A stretch of 38,533 nucleotides of DNA from an uncultured Alphaproteobacteria bacterium. GTDB taxonomy: Bacteria; Pseudomonadota; Alphaproteobacteria; Micropepsales; Micropepsaceae. Shown here piece by piece: positions 8,553 to 19,479 of this stretch (positions within the stretch are counted from its first letter, which is position 1; each line of letters begins with the position of its first letter). Location of the stretch: the NCBI GenBank assembly GCA_902825865.1, contig CADECX010000006.1, positions 1 to 38,533 of the forward strand, in the 5' to 3' direction. Below the pieces are notes generated by a model. It did not search any database, was not told where the DNA came from, and saw nothing but the letters and a program-made list of their open reading frames with translations. The translations under genes were made by a program, and so were the position numbers.

Positions 8553-8567
8553 CGGCAAATTTTGCCG
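8553..8567. promoter_or_regulatory. 15-bp palindrome CGGCAAATTTTGCCG, probable operator
   Basis: This is a perfect inverted repeat (CGGCAAA, T, TTTGCCG) in the divergent space between the response regulator and the gene at 8661. The identical 15 bases occur at 28201, upstream of the second flagellin promoter. It lies 65 bases before the sigma-54 promoter at 8632. That placing is typical of an enhancer, and in Caulobacter-like bacteria the sigma-54 activator of flagellar genes is FlbD. Assigning the site to FlbD is an inference. Confidence 0.65.
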
Positions 8568-8631
8568 CTCCCATCCGTCGGTGGGCGGATAAATTTCCAG
8601 CAATAGCGCGGAAAAAAATCTGAAACATACT

Positions 8632-8646
8632 TGGCGCGGCACTTGC
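8632..8646 (+). promoter_or_regulatory. sigma-54 promoter
   Basis: The sequence TGGCGC-GGCAC-TTGC matches the sigma-54 consensus TGGCAC-N5-TTGC with one change and the correct spacing. Transcription would start near 8657, only a few bases before the ATG at 8661, so the message would be almost leaderless. Confidence 0.65.
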
Positions 8647-8660
8647 TTCTAGCGAAGGCT

Positions 8661-9278
8661 ATGAGCGTTTACAGCCTTCGCTATCATTCCATGGTCTCTT
8701 CGCCCGGCCCGGCTCGCACCGAGTCGCGAACCGAAGCCCAGGCGGCCGAGTCCGTCACCTCCACGGCGACCAAGGCGGCGGATACCGGCGTCAAGGAAGA
8801 AGAGGGCTTCTTCGATCACTTGCTGGACGTGGTCAATCCGCTGCAACACATCCCCATCATCGGCACCGTCTATCGCGCCATCACCGGCGATAAAATCGGC
8901 TCGGTCGAAAAGATCATGGGCGGCACGCTGTATGGCGGGATGTGGGGCGCCATCAGCTCGATTGCCGACGTGGTGTTCAAAGGCATCACCGGAAAGAGTT
9001 TCGAAGACACTGCGCTCTCGTTGCTCCAGAGCGACGGCAAGGCCAAGGCCGTCAAGGTTGCGGCGACACCCATCACCGGCAATATCTCATTACCCACGGC
9101 TGAAATCCCCGGCTTGCCCGGCACGGTTGCCGACGGTCTGGATGTTGCGGCTTTCAGCAATGCCTTGTCTGCCAAGGGCGTGGACAGCGACACCGCCAGC
9201 CGCGCACTTTACGCCTATCGCCGGTCCATGGGTTTGGTATCGGTCAGCCCATTACCGGTTCTCGCCGGCGTCCACTGA
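8661..9278 (+). CDS. unrecognised alphaproteobacterial protein with sigma-54 promoter
   Basis: This is a 205-residue protein of unknown function. It has a low-complexity, Thr/Ala/Glu-rich N-terminal part (residues 10-50), then a hydrophobic, glycine-rich block with IPIIGTVYRAITGDKIG and MGGTLYGGMWGAISSIADVV, and a C-terminal segment NALSAKGVDSDTASRALYAY. It has no signal peptide or clear single transmembrane helix. The middle block (NPLQHIP..., YRAITGD, GG.LYGG) looks like a conserved motif of small alphaproteobacterial proteins whose role I do not know. The ATG at 8661 follows GAAGG by two bases. An upstream ATG at 8631 overlaps the promoter and is rejected. The sigma-54 promoter and the shared palindrome suggest expression with flagellar genes. 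Confidence 0.75.
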   Translation: MSVYSLRYHSMVSSPGPARTESRTEAQAAESVTSTATKAADTGVKEEEGFFDHLLDVVNPLQHIPIIGTVYRAITGDKIGSVEKIMGGTLYGGMWGAISSIADVVFKGITGKSFEDTALSLLQSDGKAKAVKVAATPITGNISLPTAEIPGLPGTVADGLDVAAFSNALSAKGVDSDTASRALYAYRRSMGLVSVSPLPVLAGVH

Positions 9279-9293
9279 CGCTATAAACCTCTC

Positions 9294-9797
9294 ATGAATC
9301 TTATCGTCACCGCCGGCCACAGCGGCGCCTGGCTCAATTGGGGCGCGGGCGCGCGCCGCGCCGCCATCGGTCCCGGCGGCATTGCCATCAAGGGCGGCGA
9401 AGGCGACGGCATCACGCCACGCGGAATTTTTCCGGTGCGGGAAATCTTCTATCGCGCCGACCGGATCGCGGCGCCGCGCACGCGCCTGCCTTTGCGCGTC
9501 CTCCAAAAGGATGACGGCTGGTGCGATGCCCCCGATGATCCCAACTACAACCGGTTGGTGAAACTGCCCTATCCCGCCAGCGCCGAGGCCATGTGGCGCG
9601 AGGACCATCTCTACGATCTGGTGGCGGTGCTGGGCTATAACGACGATCCTGTCATTCCGGGCAAGGGCAGTGCCATCTTCATGCATCTGGCCAAGCCGGA
9701 CTACGCCGCGACTCAAGGCTGCGTGGCGATGGGAAAAGATGATCTGCTGGCGGCGATCGAACAGCTTAAGCCCGGCGATCAGGTAGCTATCGGCTGA
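9294..9797 (+). CDS. L,D-transpeptidase family protein (YkuD domain)
   Basis: This 167-residue protein is essentially only a YkuD catalytic domain. The fold is recognised by GDGITPRGIFPVREIFYRAD and by the active site GSAIFMHLAKPDY followed by ATQGCVAM, with H131 and nucleophile C143. YkuD enzymes form 3-3 cross-links in peptidoglycan or attach proteins to it. This short form has no signal peptide or membrane anchor that I can see, as in the YkuD proteins of unknown localisation often found in alphaproteobacteria. The motif has Q in place of the usual H before GC. It starts 15 bases after the preceding gene and ends overlapping the convergent yggS by 19 bases. Confidence 0.87.
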   Translation: MNLIVTAGHSGAWLNWGAGARRAAIGPGGIAIKGGEGDGITPRGIFPVREIFYRADRIAAPRTRLPLRVLQKDDGWCDAPDDPNYNRLVKLPYPASAEAMWREDHLYDLVAVLGYNDDPVIPGKGSAIFMHLAKPDYAATQGCVAMGKDDLLAAIEQLKPGDQVAIG

Positions 9798-10450
9798 CGC
9801 GCCCCGAAAATTGCGGTGCCGACCCGCACATGGGTGGCGCCGAATTTCACCGCCAGCTCGAAATCCCCGCTCATGCCCATACTGAGATTCTTCAGCCCAT
9901 GATCGCGCGCCAGCTTGGCCAGGAAGGCGAAATGCGGTGCGGCGTCGTCATCGGCAGGCGGGATGCACATCAGGCCCTCCAGCGGCAGGTCCAGTTTATG
10001 GGCGTGCGCGATTAGGGCTTCGACTTCTTGCGGCACAACACCGGCCTTTTGCGGCTCCTCGCCGGTATTGACCTGTAGCAACAGGCGCGGGCATTTACCC
10101 GACTTGTCCCGCTCCGCCGCCAGTGCGTCCGCCAGCTTGATCCGGTCCAGGCTCTGGATCACGTCGAACAGCACCACCGCTTCCTTGACCTTGTTGCTCT
10201 GCAAGGGGCCGATCAGATGCAATTCCAGGTCCGGGAATTCGGCTTTCAGCTGCGGATATTTGGACTGGGCTTCCTGCACCCGATTCTCGCCGAACAGGCG
10301 CTGCCCGCACCCAATCGTCTCGCGGATACCCTCGTGCGGCACGGTCTTGGACACCGCCACCAGGTGCGTGGCGGGCGCGGGCGCGATTGCCGCCTTTCGC
10401 GCCGCCGCGATGCGCGCCAGTATGGCTTCGAGATTCTGTGAAATACTCAT
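9779..10450 (-). CDS. YggS-family pyridoxal phosphate homeostasis protein
   Basis: This 223-residue protein of the YggS/PROSC family binds PLP on a single TIM-barrel domain and helps balance vitamin B6 and amino acid pools in the cytosol. The PLP lysine lies in HLVAVSKTVPHEGIRE. Other hallmarks are FGENRVQEAQSKYPQL, LHLIGPLQSNKV, LLQVNTGEEPQKAG, LSMGMSGDFELAV and VRVGTAIFGAR. The reading frame stays open far upstream, but only the ATG at 10450 gives the family's normal length and beginning (MSISQNLEAILARIAAARK). It is divergent from the ThiE-like gene. Confidence 0.94.
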   Translation of the reverse strand: MSISQNLEAILARIAAARKAAIAPAPATHLVAVSKTVPHEGIRETIGCGQRLFGENRVQEAQSKYPQLKAEFPDLELHLIGPLQSNKVKEAVVLFDVIQSLDRIKLADALAAERDKSGKCPRLLLQVNTGEEPQKAGVVPQEVEALIAHAHKLDLPLEGLMCIPPADDDAAPHFAFLAKLARDHGLKNLSMGMSGDFELAVKFGATHVRVGTAIFGARQPIAT

Positions 10451-10493
10451 GGCCGCGAACCTATCAATCCACCAGCACAGGCTCAACGCCGAT

Positions 10494-11003
10494 ATGCCCT
10501 TGGTGTTGATGACCGACGATCGGGCGGCCGATTGGGCAGGGGCGGCGCGCGCCTTGCCGCCCGGCAGTGTGGTGGTGATACGCGCGCGCGAGGCAAGACA
10601 GCGCCAAGCGCTGGCCCGGCAATTGTCAGGCCTGACGACCTTGCTGATCGCCGATGATCCCGGACTGGCGGTACAAGTGGGCGCGGCGGGACTGCATCTG
10701 CCGCAGGCGCGCATGCGCGAGGCGGCGCATTGGCGCATCCGTTTCCCGCACTGGATCATCACCTCATCGGCGCATTCCTTGCGCGCCTTGATGGGTGCGC
10801 ATTGCCTGGATGCGGTGTTTCTGTCGCCGGTTTTCGCCACAACCAGCCATCCGGCGGTACGCGCTTTGACGCCGGTTCGCGCCGCTTTCATCGCCGCGCA
10901 TGCCCCGGTGCCCGTCTATGCCCTGGGCGGTGTCACGTCGCGTAATGCGGCTTTGCTGGCGCCCGCATTCAGCGGCATTGCCGCGATTTCTTCACTGATC
11001 TGA
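10494..11003 (+). CDS. ThiE/TenI-like thiamine phosphate synthase family protein
   Basis: This short protein of about 169 residues has the TIM-barrel pattern of thiamine phosphate synthase and TenI: TLLIADDPGLAVQVGAAGLH, DAVFLSPVFATTSHP and VPVYALGGVTSRNAALL. ThiE joins the pyrimidine and thiazole halves of thiamine. The usual ThiE substrate-binding residues are sparse and the length is short, so a TenI-like or degenerate role is possible. No other thiamine gene is nearby. The start is uncertain. An ATG at 10449 is in frame but would overlap the start codon of the divergent yggS, leaving neither gene a leader, so 10494 is preferred. It overlaps the convergent porin gene by 12 bases. Confidence 0.72.
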   Translation: MPLVLMTDDRAADWAGAARALPPGSVVVIRAREARQRQALARQLSGLTTLLIADDPGLAVQVGAAGLHLPQARMREAAHWRIRFPHWIITSSAHSLRALMGAHCLDAVFLSPVFATTSHPAVRALTPVRAAFIAAHAPVPVYALGGVTSRNAALLAPAFSGIAAISSLI

Positions 11004-12203
11004 CGTTTTCAGATTTAGATGCAGAAAGACCGCGTCCATCTTCAATTGCCGCGCGCCATTGTAAAATGCGACGCTGCTGCGGCCATAGCTGAGATGCTGC
11101 CAGCCGCCGCTGAGGCGCAGGCTGGGTGACAGAAGATAGCCCAGCGAGGCCTGTGTGCCATTCAGCCCCAGGCGCGGCAATCCCGCGATTCCCACTTCCT
11201 TGGCGACGCCATTTCCATATTCCACGCCCGCGCTCCAGGCTCCGCGTGTCAGCATGGCCGAGACATGCTGTCCCCGGGTGGTGGAAGGCTGCCAGGTCTG
11301 GTTGATGTCGAAGGCATAGGCATTGCTCTGCCGCCATGAGCCACCCAGCGACAGGCTGGTCTCTTCGTCCAGCGGATAATCGGCGCGAAGGCCAAAGCTC
11401 AGATCGCTGGTGCCTTCCTGCCCCGGCAATTTGTGTTCGGCGCGGCTCTCCGCCACCGCGCCATAACCGGTCAGCGACACCTGTCCCAGCTCGGTCTCAT
11501 AGCGCAGCGCCGCTTCCCAGAATTCCACCTGCCGTCCTGCTACATGCGGACCCGCATTGAGGAACGGCAGCTGTTTTCCTTCCGATGGTGTGAAGGACAG
11601 CGCCAGCTGCGCCCCGAACAGCGCCGGGCTGGTATAGACGAATTTGGCATAGTTGCTGGATGCGCCCGCCTGGGTGCGCAGCGCGAATTGGCTGATCACC
11701 GCCCGCCCGTCGCGCGGATCGCGATAGAAGCTGGTGCGTGGATCATCCAGGCTGACGTCCAGATCCACCTTGGGGCCGCCCACATCCAGCGCATCGCCCG
11801 CGCCATCGGTCAGTCCGACTTCCAGCTGGCCCAGGCCGGTGCGCGCCGACACCGTCAGCCGCTCGATGGCATCGCCGTCATACCCGCCCCGCGACAGAGG
11901 GTCGGCGGCGGCAAAGGTGCCGTTCAGCCGCAGCGACAGGCCGCTGTCATAGTCGCGCCGCAGCTCCGGCATCAGCAGCAAGACCCCACTGGCTCTGACT
12001 CCGCTGGTTTTGGCCCCGCTCTGCCCCGGTTGCCGGGCATCGAACAAGGCGCCGCTGGTCTCGGCATTCAGCCGCAGTTCGGCGGGGCCGACCGACCAGG
12101 CCGGCGGCGCCAGGGGCTGGGTTACAGCTTCGGTCAGAAGCTGCGCCCGCGCCGGGCTTGCCAGGCTTATGGCCAAAAGCATTGCAATCTTACGAAGTGG
12201 CAA
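10992..12203 (-). CDS. outer-membrane porin-like beta-barrel protein
   Basis: This 403-residue protein has a signal peptide (MPLRKIAMLLAISLASPARA) and a body of alternating amphipathic strands rich in Gly, Leu, Ser and Tyr, such as LSLGGSWRQSNAYAF and VSAMLTRGAWSAGVEYGNG, as in general porins (alphaproteobacterial porin 4 type). It would form an outer-membrane channel; the solute is unknown. The C-terminus lacks the usual final phenylalanine. The start codon is TTG, supported by a perfect AGGAGG eight bases before it (12212-12217). A 20-bp perfect palindrome lies 32 bases upstream of the start and may control it. Porin identity is by pattern only. Confidence 0.75.
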   Translation of the reverse strand: MPLRKIAMLLAISLASPARAQLLTEAVTQPLAPPAWSVGPAELRLNAETSGALFDARQPGQSGAKTSGVRASGVLLLMPELRRDYDSGLSLRLNGTFAAADPLSRGGYDGDAIERLTVSARTGLGQLEVGLTDGAGDALDVGGPKVDLDVSLDDPRTSFYRDPRDGRAVISQFALRTQAGASSNYAKFVYTSPALFGAQLALSFTPSEGKQLPFLNAGPHVAGRQVEFWEAALRYETELGQVSLTGYGAVAESRAEHKLPGQEGTSDLSFGLRADYPLDEETSLSLGGSWRQSNAYAFDINQTWQPSTTRGQHVSAMLTRGAWSAGVEYGNGVAKEVGIAGLPRLGLNGTQASLGYLLSPSLRLSGGWQHLSYGRSSVAFYNGARQLKMDAVFLHLNLKTSDQ

Positions 12204-12234
12204 TCTGGCGGCCTCCTAAGTCCTTCCAGAATAA

Positions 12235-12254
12235 GCCAAACCAGCTGGTTTGGC
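12235..12254. promoter_or_regulatory. 20-bp perfect palindrome, probable operator
   Basis: GCCAAACCAGCTGGTTTGGC reads the same on both strands without any mismatch or spacer. It lies in the 130-bp divergent gap between the porin gene and the DUF3576 gene, about 30 bases from the porin start. A second inverted repeat follows (GCGCAA at 12253, TTGCGC at 12270). The regulator is unknown. Confidence 0.6.
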
Positions 12255-12333
12255 GCAAGCTGAGCGCCGTTGCGCGCCAGCCACACCGCCGCTATAAGCC
12301 CTAGTCCGGCGCCCCAAAGGAAAAAACGTCCCT

Positions 12334-12783
12334 ATGCGAGTTCTGCCCGCTTTGCTTTGTGCCTTGGCCCTGGCCGGCTGCGGATCCTCCAATGACGGCG
12401 CCCGGGAAATGGATACCGGCGTCAGCGCCATCGCCAGCGGCTCCTCCCGGGTCACCTTGGGGGTGAACTCCTATCTCTGGCACGCCTCCCTCGACACCTT
12501 GTCCTTCCTGCCGCTGACCTCGGCCGATCCCTTTGGCGGCGTGATCATCTCGGAATGGTATGTCGCGCCTTCCAGCCCCAATGAGCGGCTGAAGGTGACC
12601 GTTTACATCATGGACCGCGCGCTTCGCGCCGATGGCCTGAAAGTGGTGGTGTTCCGTCAGACCAGAAGCACCGCCGGTTGGCAGGAAGCCACGCCCAGCC
12701 CGGACACGGCGCACAAGCTGGAAGACTCCATCCTCACCCGCGCGCGCGAACTCAGGCTCGCCACGCTCGGCCAGGTTGGCTGA
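12334..12783 (+). CDS. DUF3576 lipoprotein
   Basis: This 149-residue lipoprotein has a short signal peptide and a lipobox ending at C16 (LALAGCGSS). The body carries the DUF3576 pattern: [52 protein letters not shown] and [15 protein letters not shown]. The family is nearly confined to alphaproteobacteria and regularly lies directly before leuS and lptE, suggesting a role in the envelope. The molecular function is unknown. It is probably the first gene of the leuS operon; the gap to leuS is 26 bases. Confidence 0.92.
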   Translation: MRVLPALLCALALAGCGSSNDGAREMDTGVSAIASGSSRVTLGVNSYLWHASLDTLSFLPLTSADPFGGVIISEWYVAPSSPNERLKVTVYIMDRALRADGLKVVVFRQTRSTAGWQEATPSPDTAHKLEDSILTRARELRLATLGQVG

Positions 12784-12809
12784 GGGCTTCAAGCCTAAGG
12801 ATGGGCGCT

Positions 12810-15349
<2,540 letters not shown>

Positions 15350-15353
<4 letters not shown>

Positions 15354-15832
15354 AGAAGCTGGCTGTCCTCGCCGCCTGTTTGCTGCTTGGAGCCTGCGGA
15401 TTCCGACCCATGTACGGCAAGTCGCTGGCGCCGCAACTGTCTTCCGTCTTTGTCGAACCGATTGCCGAACGCGACGGTTATGAGTTGCGCACCAGTCTGA
15501 TCGATGCGCTGCGTTCCGATGGCGATCCGGCAGGCAAACTGTACCGCCTGAAAATCGTGCTCAATGAAACCAGCCAGGGCATCGCGCTGCAGAACGACGC
15601 CTCCATCACCCGTTACAACAACCGGATGGAGGCGCGTTACACCTTAAGCGACGTGCGCGGCAATGTGCTGACCACTGGCATCCAGACCGAATTGTCGGCC
15701 TATAACGTGGTGCAATCGCCCTATGCCACCCTGGTCGCGGAACAGGACGCCAGCAAGCGCGCGGCGCAGGATGTCGCCGAGCGCATTCATCTGGATCTGG
15801 GCGTCTGGTTCCGGCAGCACAGAAAAAAATGA
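15350..15832 (+). CDS. lptE: LPS-assembly lipoprotein LptE
   Basis: LptE plugs the LptD barrel and completes lipopolysaccharide delivery to the outer surface. The 160-residue protein has a signal peptide with lipobox [13 protein letters not shown] (lipidated C16), typical of alphaproteobacterial LptE. Its body is the mixed alpha/beta fold pattern, with [16 protein letters not shown] and [17 protein letters not shown]. Overlaps of 4 bases on both sides (with leuS and holA) show tight translational coupling. Sequence conservation in this family is low, so the call rests on the lipobox and on the very conserved gene order. Confidence 0.9.
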
Positions 15833-16854
15833 TCGTCAAAAGTCACGAAGCCGACCGCTATGTCGCCGCGCCGCCCAAGGGGCTGGCGGTGGCGCTGGTC
15901 TATGGGCCGGATGCCGGGCTGGTGCAGGAACGCGCCGAAAAGCTGCTCAAAAGCGTGGTGCCTGACCTTACCGATCCTTTCAATGTCGCGGATTTGAGCG
16001 AGGCCACTTTGCTGGCCGATCCGGCGCGGCTGGCGGACGAGGCTGCCGCCATTTCCATGATGGGCGGCCGCCGGGTGGTCAGGGTGCGCGGCGCGGGCAA
16101 CGACCTTGCCGATCTGCTGGACTCCTTTCTGGACGATCCCAAAGGCGACGCCCTGGTGGTTATCGAGGCTGGCGACTTGGCCAAGACGGGAGCCCTGCGC
16201 AAAATCTTCGACGATCATAAGACCGCCGCCGCCGTCCAATGCTATCCGGATTCGGTGCGCGACCTGGGCGATGTGGTGCGCGATGCCTTGCGCGCCGAAG
16301 GCCTCTCTATCGCGCCCGACGCGCTGGAAGACGCCGTGTCGCGGCTGGGTTCGGATCGCGGCGTCACCAGGCGCGAGATCGAAAAGCTGGTCCTGTTTAT
16401 GCACGGCCAGAAACAGGTGACGTTGGAAGATGTCCGCGCCGTGATGGGCGACGAGGCCGAGGCGCGCAGCGAATCGGCCTGCGACGCGGCGGGCAGCGGC
16501 GATCTGGCCAAGCTGGACCGCGAGCTGGAACGGCTCTGGGCCTCCGACACCCAGCCCGCCCAGGTCTTGCGCAGCGCCATGGGCCATTTCCAGAAACTGG
16601 TGCAGGCGCGCGAGAGTGCGGCGCGCGGCGAAAGTATCGACAATGTGATGAAGCGGCTGCGCCCACCGGTGCATTTCTCGCGGAGCCAGGCGTTCAAGAA
16701 CCAGGCGCAGCGCTGGAACAGCGACAAGCTTGGCGAGGCTTTGGACATGCTGCTGGAAGCCGAGGTTCTGACCCGCACCACCGGTGTTCCCGCCGAAGCG
16801 GTGACGGGCCGCGCCTTGATGAACATCGCCGCCATGGCGAAAGGCAGAATGTAA
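15829..16854 (+). CDS. holA: DNA polymerase III delta subunit
   Basis: HolA is the wrench subunit of the clamp loader; it opens the beta sliding clamp during replication. The 341-residue length is normal. The AAA+-like N-terminal part begins [20 protein letters not shown], a degenerate nucleotide fold without a working P-loop, as expected for delta. Further recognisable parts are [31 protein letters not shown] and the C-terminal [19 protein letters not shown]. It is embedded between lptE (4-base overlap) and hisF (1-base overlap, TAATG). The link to lptE is the standard alphaproteobacterial order; hisF following it is less usual. Confidence 0.94.
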   Translation: MIVKSHEADRYVAAPPKGLAVALVYGPDAGLVQERAEKLLKSVVPDLTDPFNVADLSEATLLADPARLADEAAAISMMGGRRVVRVRGAGNDLADLLDSFLDDPKGDALVVIEAGDLAKTGALRKIFDDHKTAAAVQCYPDSVRDLGDVVRDALRAEGLSIAPDALEDAVSRLGSDRGVTRREIEKLVLFMHGQKQVTLEDVRAVMGDEAEARSESACDAAGSGDLAKLDRELERLWASDTQPAQVLRSAMGHFQKLVQARESAARGESIDNVMKRLRPPVHFSRSQAFKNQAQRWNSDKLGEALDMLLEAEVLTRTTGVPAEAVTGRALMNIAAMAKGRM

Positions 16855-17615
16855 TGCTGAAGGTCCGTGTCATCCCCTGCCTGGACGTGAAAGACGGCCG
16901 CGTCGTCAAGGGTGTGAATTTTGAAGGCTTGCGCGATGCCGGCGATCCGGTGGAGCAGGCGATTATCTACGACAAAGCGGGCGCCGATGAGCTTTGTTTC
17001 CTGGACATCACCGCCTCTCACGAAAATCGCGGCACCTTGCTGGATGTGGTGCATCGCACGGCGGAAGTCTGTTTCATGCCCCTGACGGTGGGCGGCGGGG
17101 TGCGGACCCTGGAAGACATCCGCGCCTTGCTGCTGGCAGGCGCCGACAAGGTCTCTATCAATACCGCCGCCGTCAGCCGCCCGGAATTCGTCAAGGAAGC
17201 GGCGGAAAAGTTCGGCAGCCAATGCATTGTCGCGGCGATCGATGCCAAGGGTGTCGGCGGTGGCAAATATGAGATTTTCACCCATGGCGGGCGCAAGGCC
17301 ACCGGCATCGATGCCGTGGCGCATGCGCAAAAGCTGGTCGGTTATGGCGCGGGCGAAATCCTGCTCACCTCGATGGACCGCGACGGGGTGAAGTCGGGCT
17401 ATGATCTGGAACTCACCCGCGCCGTGTCCGATGAGGTGCAGGTTCCGGTGATCGCCAGCGGCGGGGTCGGCAACGCCCAGCATTTGGTGGATGGTGTGAC
17501 CAAGGGCCATGCCAGCGCGGTTTTGGCGGCCTCGATCTTCCATTTTGGCGAAGTCAGTATCGCGGAAGCGAAAGCCGCGCTCCGGGCGGCAAACATTCCC
17601 GTGCGACCGATTTAG
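16854..17615 (+). CDS. hisF: imidazole glycerol phosphate synthase, cyclase subunit
   Basis: HisF pairs with the glutaminase HisH to make imidazole glycerol phosphate and AICAR, linking histidine and purine synthesis. The 253-residue TIM barrel is complete. D11 is in [15 protein letters not shown] and the second catalytic aspartate is in [14 protein letters not shown], near residue 131. The phosphate-binding loops are [13 protein letters not shown] and [12 protein letters not shown]. The frame stays open far upstream inside holA, but ATG 16854 gives the exact family start and overlaps the holA stop by one base. HisH, HisA and HisB are not in the window, and hisE is 15 kb away. Confidence 0.97.
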   Translation: MLKVRVIPCLDVKDGRVVKGVNFEGLRDAGDPVEQAIIYDKAGADELCFLDITASHENRGTLLDVVHRTAEVCFMPLTVGGGVRTLEDIRALLLAGADKVSINTAAVSRPEFVKEAAEKFGSQCIVAAIDAKGVGGGKYEIFTHGGRKATGIDAVAHAQKLVGYGAGEILLTSMDRDGVKSGYDLELTRAVSDEVQVPVIASGGVGNAQHLVDGVTKGHASAVLAASIFHFGEVSIAEAKAALRAANIPVRPI

Positions 17616-17656
17616 GCACGATTGATAGCCACCCTGAATTCAGTCTAGCGTCCGGC

Positions 17657-18643
17657 ATGGACGATCCCCGCGCCTCCGTGCATTCCCTGATCCGCCGCAA
17701 CAACGGCGCCGACAAAATGGTCTTTGGCAAGCCGGCCAAGGGTTTGGCGCGCACCATCTCCAAGTCCATGCGGCCGGAAGAGGCTTTTCGCGCCACCCTG
17801 TCGGACTGCCTTTCCCAGATCACCGCCAATGCCGCCACCTTGCGGCCACAAGAATCGAAAGACCACCGCTCGGTCGAAGGCCTGCATCAGTTGCGGGTGG
17901 CCTTTCGCCGGCTGGAAGTGGCGCTGGGCGCCTTTGGCCGGGAGTTCGGCCAGGAATGGCTTGGCGAATTGCGCGGCCGCGCCAAGATTTTGGCCGGGCG
18001 CCTGGCGGCGGCGCGCGATCTGGATGTGTTTGTCGAAAAGCTTCTGGCCGATCCGCTCAAATCGGGGGTGAGCGAAGGCCTGTCCCAATTGCGTGCCCGG
18101 GCCGAAAGCGCCCGCGCCCAGGCCTGGGCCGGCGCTACGCATTGCATTTCCAGTCCCGATTTCGAACTTTTTACCGATGACGTAGCCGCGCTGGCCTCCT
18201 CGCAGCTGCCCTTGACCCGCAACCGGCGTTTGCCGCGAACCGCCGAACGCATGCTGGACCGCCAGATCGCCCGCATGAAAAAACGCGGCCGGGTGGCCAA
18301 GAATCACGAGGAGGGCGATCTTCATCGCTTGCGCATCGCCCTCAAAAAGCTGCGTTATACCGCGGAATTTTTCGCGCCTCTTTATCCCAAGCGCGATGTG
18401 AAGTCCTATCTGCGCCAGTTGCGCGGGCTGCAAAATCATCTGGGCGATCTGAATGACGCCGCCAATGTCCGCAGTGTCGTGGCGGGTCTGTTGCGCGAGA
18501 AAAACAGGAAAGACGAGGATGGGCCGTCGCGCTATGCCGCCGGCGCCATGGTGGGCTGGTATGGCGCGCAGGTTCCCGGCGCCATCAAGCAGGCCCTGAA
18601 GCGCTATCGCAAATTCAAGGGCGTGAAGCCGTTCTGGCGTTAG
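17657..18643 (+). CDS. CHAD domain protein
   Basis: This 328-residue helical protein has the CHAD domain, two four-helix halves lined with conserved basic and histidine residues that bind inorganic polyphosphate. The two signature helices are VEGLHQLRVAFRRLEVAL (about residue 74) and DLHRLRIALKKLRYTAEFF (about residue 217), with LAGRLAAARDLDVFV and HLGDLNDAANVR as their partners. There is no attached CYTH triphosphatase domain, which often accompanies CHAD, and no polyphosphate kinase nearby. CHAD-only proteins can locate to polyphosphate granules. It lies 41 bases after hisF and overlaps the convergent xth by 4 bases. Confidence 0.9.
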   Translation: MDDPRASVHSLIRRNNGADKMVFGKPAKGLARTISKSMRPEEAFRATLSDCLSQITANAATLRPQESKDHRSVEGLHQLRVAFRRLEVALGAFGREFGQEWLGELRGRAKILAGRLAAARDLDVFVEKLLADPLKSGVSEGLSQLRARAESARAQAWAGATHCISSPDFELFTDDVAALASSQLPLTRNRRLPRTAERMLDRQIARMKKRGRVAKNHEEGDLHRLRIALKKLRYTAEFFAPLYPKRDVKSYLRQLRGLQNHLGDLNDAANVRSVVAGLLREKNRKDEDGPSRYAAGAMVGWYGAQVPGAIKQALKRYRKFKGVKPFWR

Positions 18644-19443
18644 ACGTCGAATTCCACAATCACCGGCACGTGATCGCTGGCTTTCTGCCAGCCGCGCATC
18701 TTCTTTACGATCTTGTGCGACTTGAGCGTGCCTTTAAGGCCCGGGCTCGCCCAGACATGATCCAGTCTGCGGCCGCGGTCCGAGGCTTCCCAATCGGCGG
18801 CGCGATAGCTCCACCAGCTGTAGATCTTGTCCTGCGGTGGAATGAAGTGCCGGGTTGAATCGATCCATTCGAAAGCCGCCTGCGCCTCACCCAGCAATTG
18901 GGTTTCCACCGGCGTGTGGCTGACAATATTCAAGAGCTGCTTGTGGCTCCACACATCATGCTCCAGCGGCGCGACATTGAGATCGCCCAACAGAATGACC
19001 GGATCTTTTTTCCGCGCCTTCCTGCGCGCGAAGAATTTTTCCATCTCCCGCAGGAAGTGCAGCTTGTGGGCGAATTTGCCGTTCAAATCGGGATCGGGAA
19101 TATCGCCACCGGCGGGGACGTAAAAATTGTGCAGCTCCACGCCATTGTCCAAGGTTACGCCCATATGGCGGGCATGGCCCTCGCGGCAGAAATCCTGAAC
19201 CCCGCTTTCGCGAAATGGCGTTTTCGAGAGCACCGCCACGCCGTGATAGGCCTTCTGGCCGTGGATCGCCTGATGGACATAACCCAGCTTGCGGAAGGCT
19301 TCGGCCGGGAACAGCTCGTTCAGCACCTTGGTCTCTTGCAGGCATAGGACGTCCGGCTGCTCATCCCGCAAAAAGCGGGTCACCAGGGAAAGCCGGTGGC
19401 GGACGGAATTGACGTTCCAGGTGGCGATTTTCAACTTCTGCAT
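18640..19443 (-). CDS. xth: exodeoxyribonuclease III
   Basis: This 267-residue Mg-dependent AP endonuclease and 3'-5' exonuclease of base excision repair belongs to the exonuclease III (endonuclease/exonuclease/phosphatase) fold. The visible motifs are KIATWNVNSVRHR, QPDVLCLQETKV (metal ligand E37), ILLGDLNVAPLEHDVW, RRLDHVWASPGLKG and KASDHVPVIVEF with the catalytic DH. The length and the start MQKLKIATWN match the family. An upstream ATG would add 13 unlikely residues. GAAGGG directly touches the chosen ATG, which is an unusually short spacing. It converges with the CHAD gene with overlapping ends. Confidence 0.95.
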   Translation of the reverse strand: MQKLKIATWNVNSVRHRLSLVTRFLRDEQPDVLCLQETKVLNELFPAEAFRKLGYVHQAIHGQKAYHGVAVLSKTPFRESGVQDFCREGHARHMGVTLDNGVELHNFYVPAGGDIPDPDLNGKFAHKLHFLREMEKFFARRKARKKDPVILLGDLNVAPLEHDVWSHKQLLNIVSHTPVETQLLGEAQAAFEWIDSTRHFIPPQDKIYSWWSYRAADWEASDRGRRLDHVWASPGLKGTLKSHKIVKKMRGWQKASDHVPVIVEFDV

Positions 19444-19479
19444 CCCTTCTATGCTGCATGTGCACAGCGTCGGCGCTTT

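Noticed and set aside
12678..12809. Upstream extension of leuS by 44 codons
   Set aside because: It lies inside the DUF3576 gene; the ribosome binding site and family start support ATG 12810.
17625..17645. CTAGCGTCC near 17633, matching the end of hairpin B
   Set aside because: Only nine bases match and there is no inverted partner nearby, so it is probably chance.
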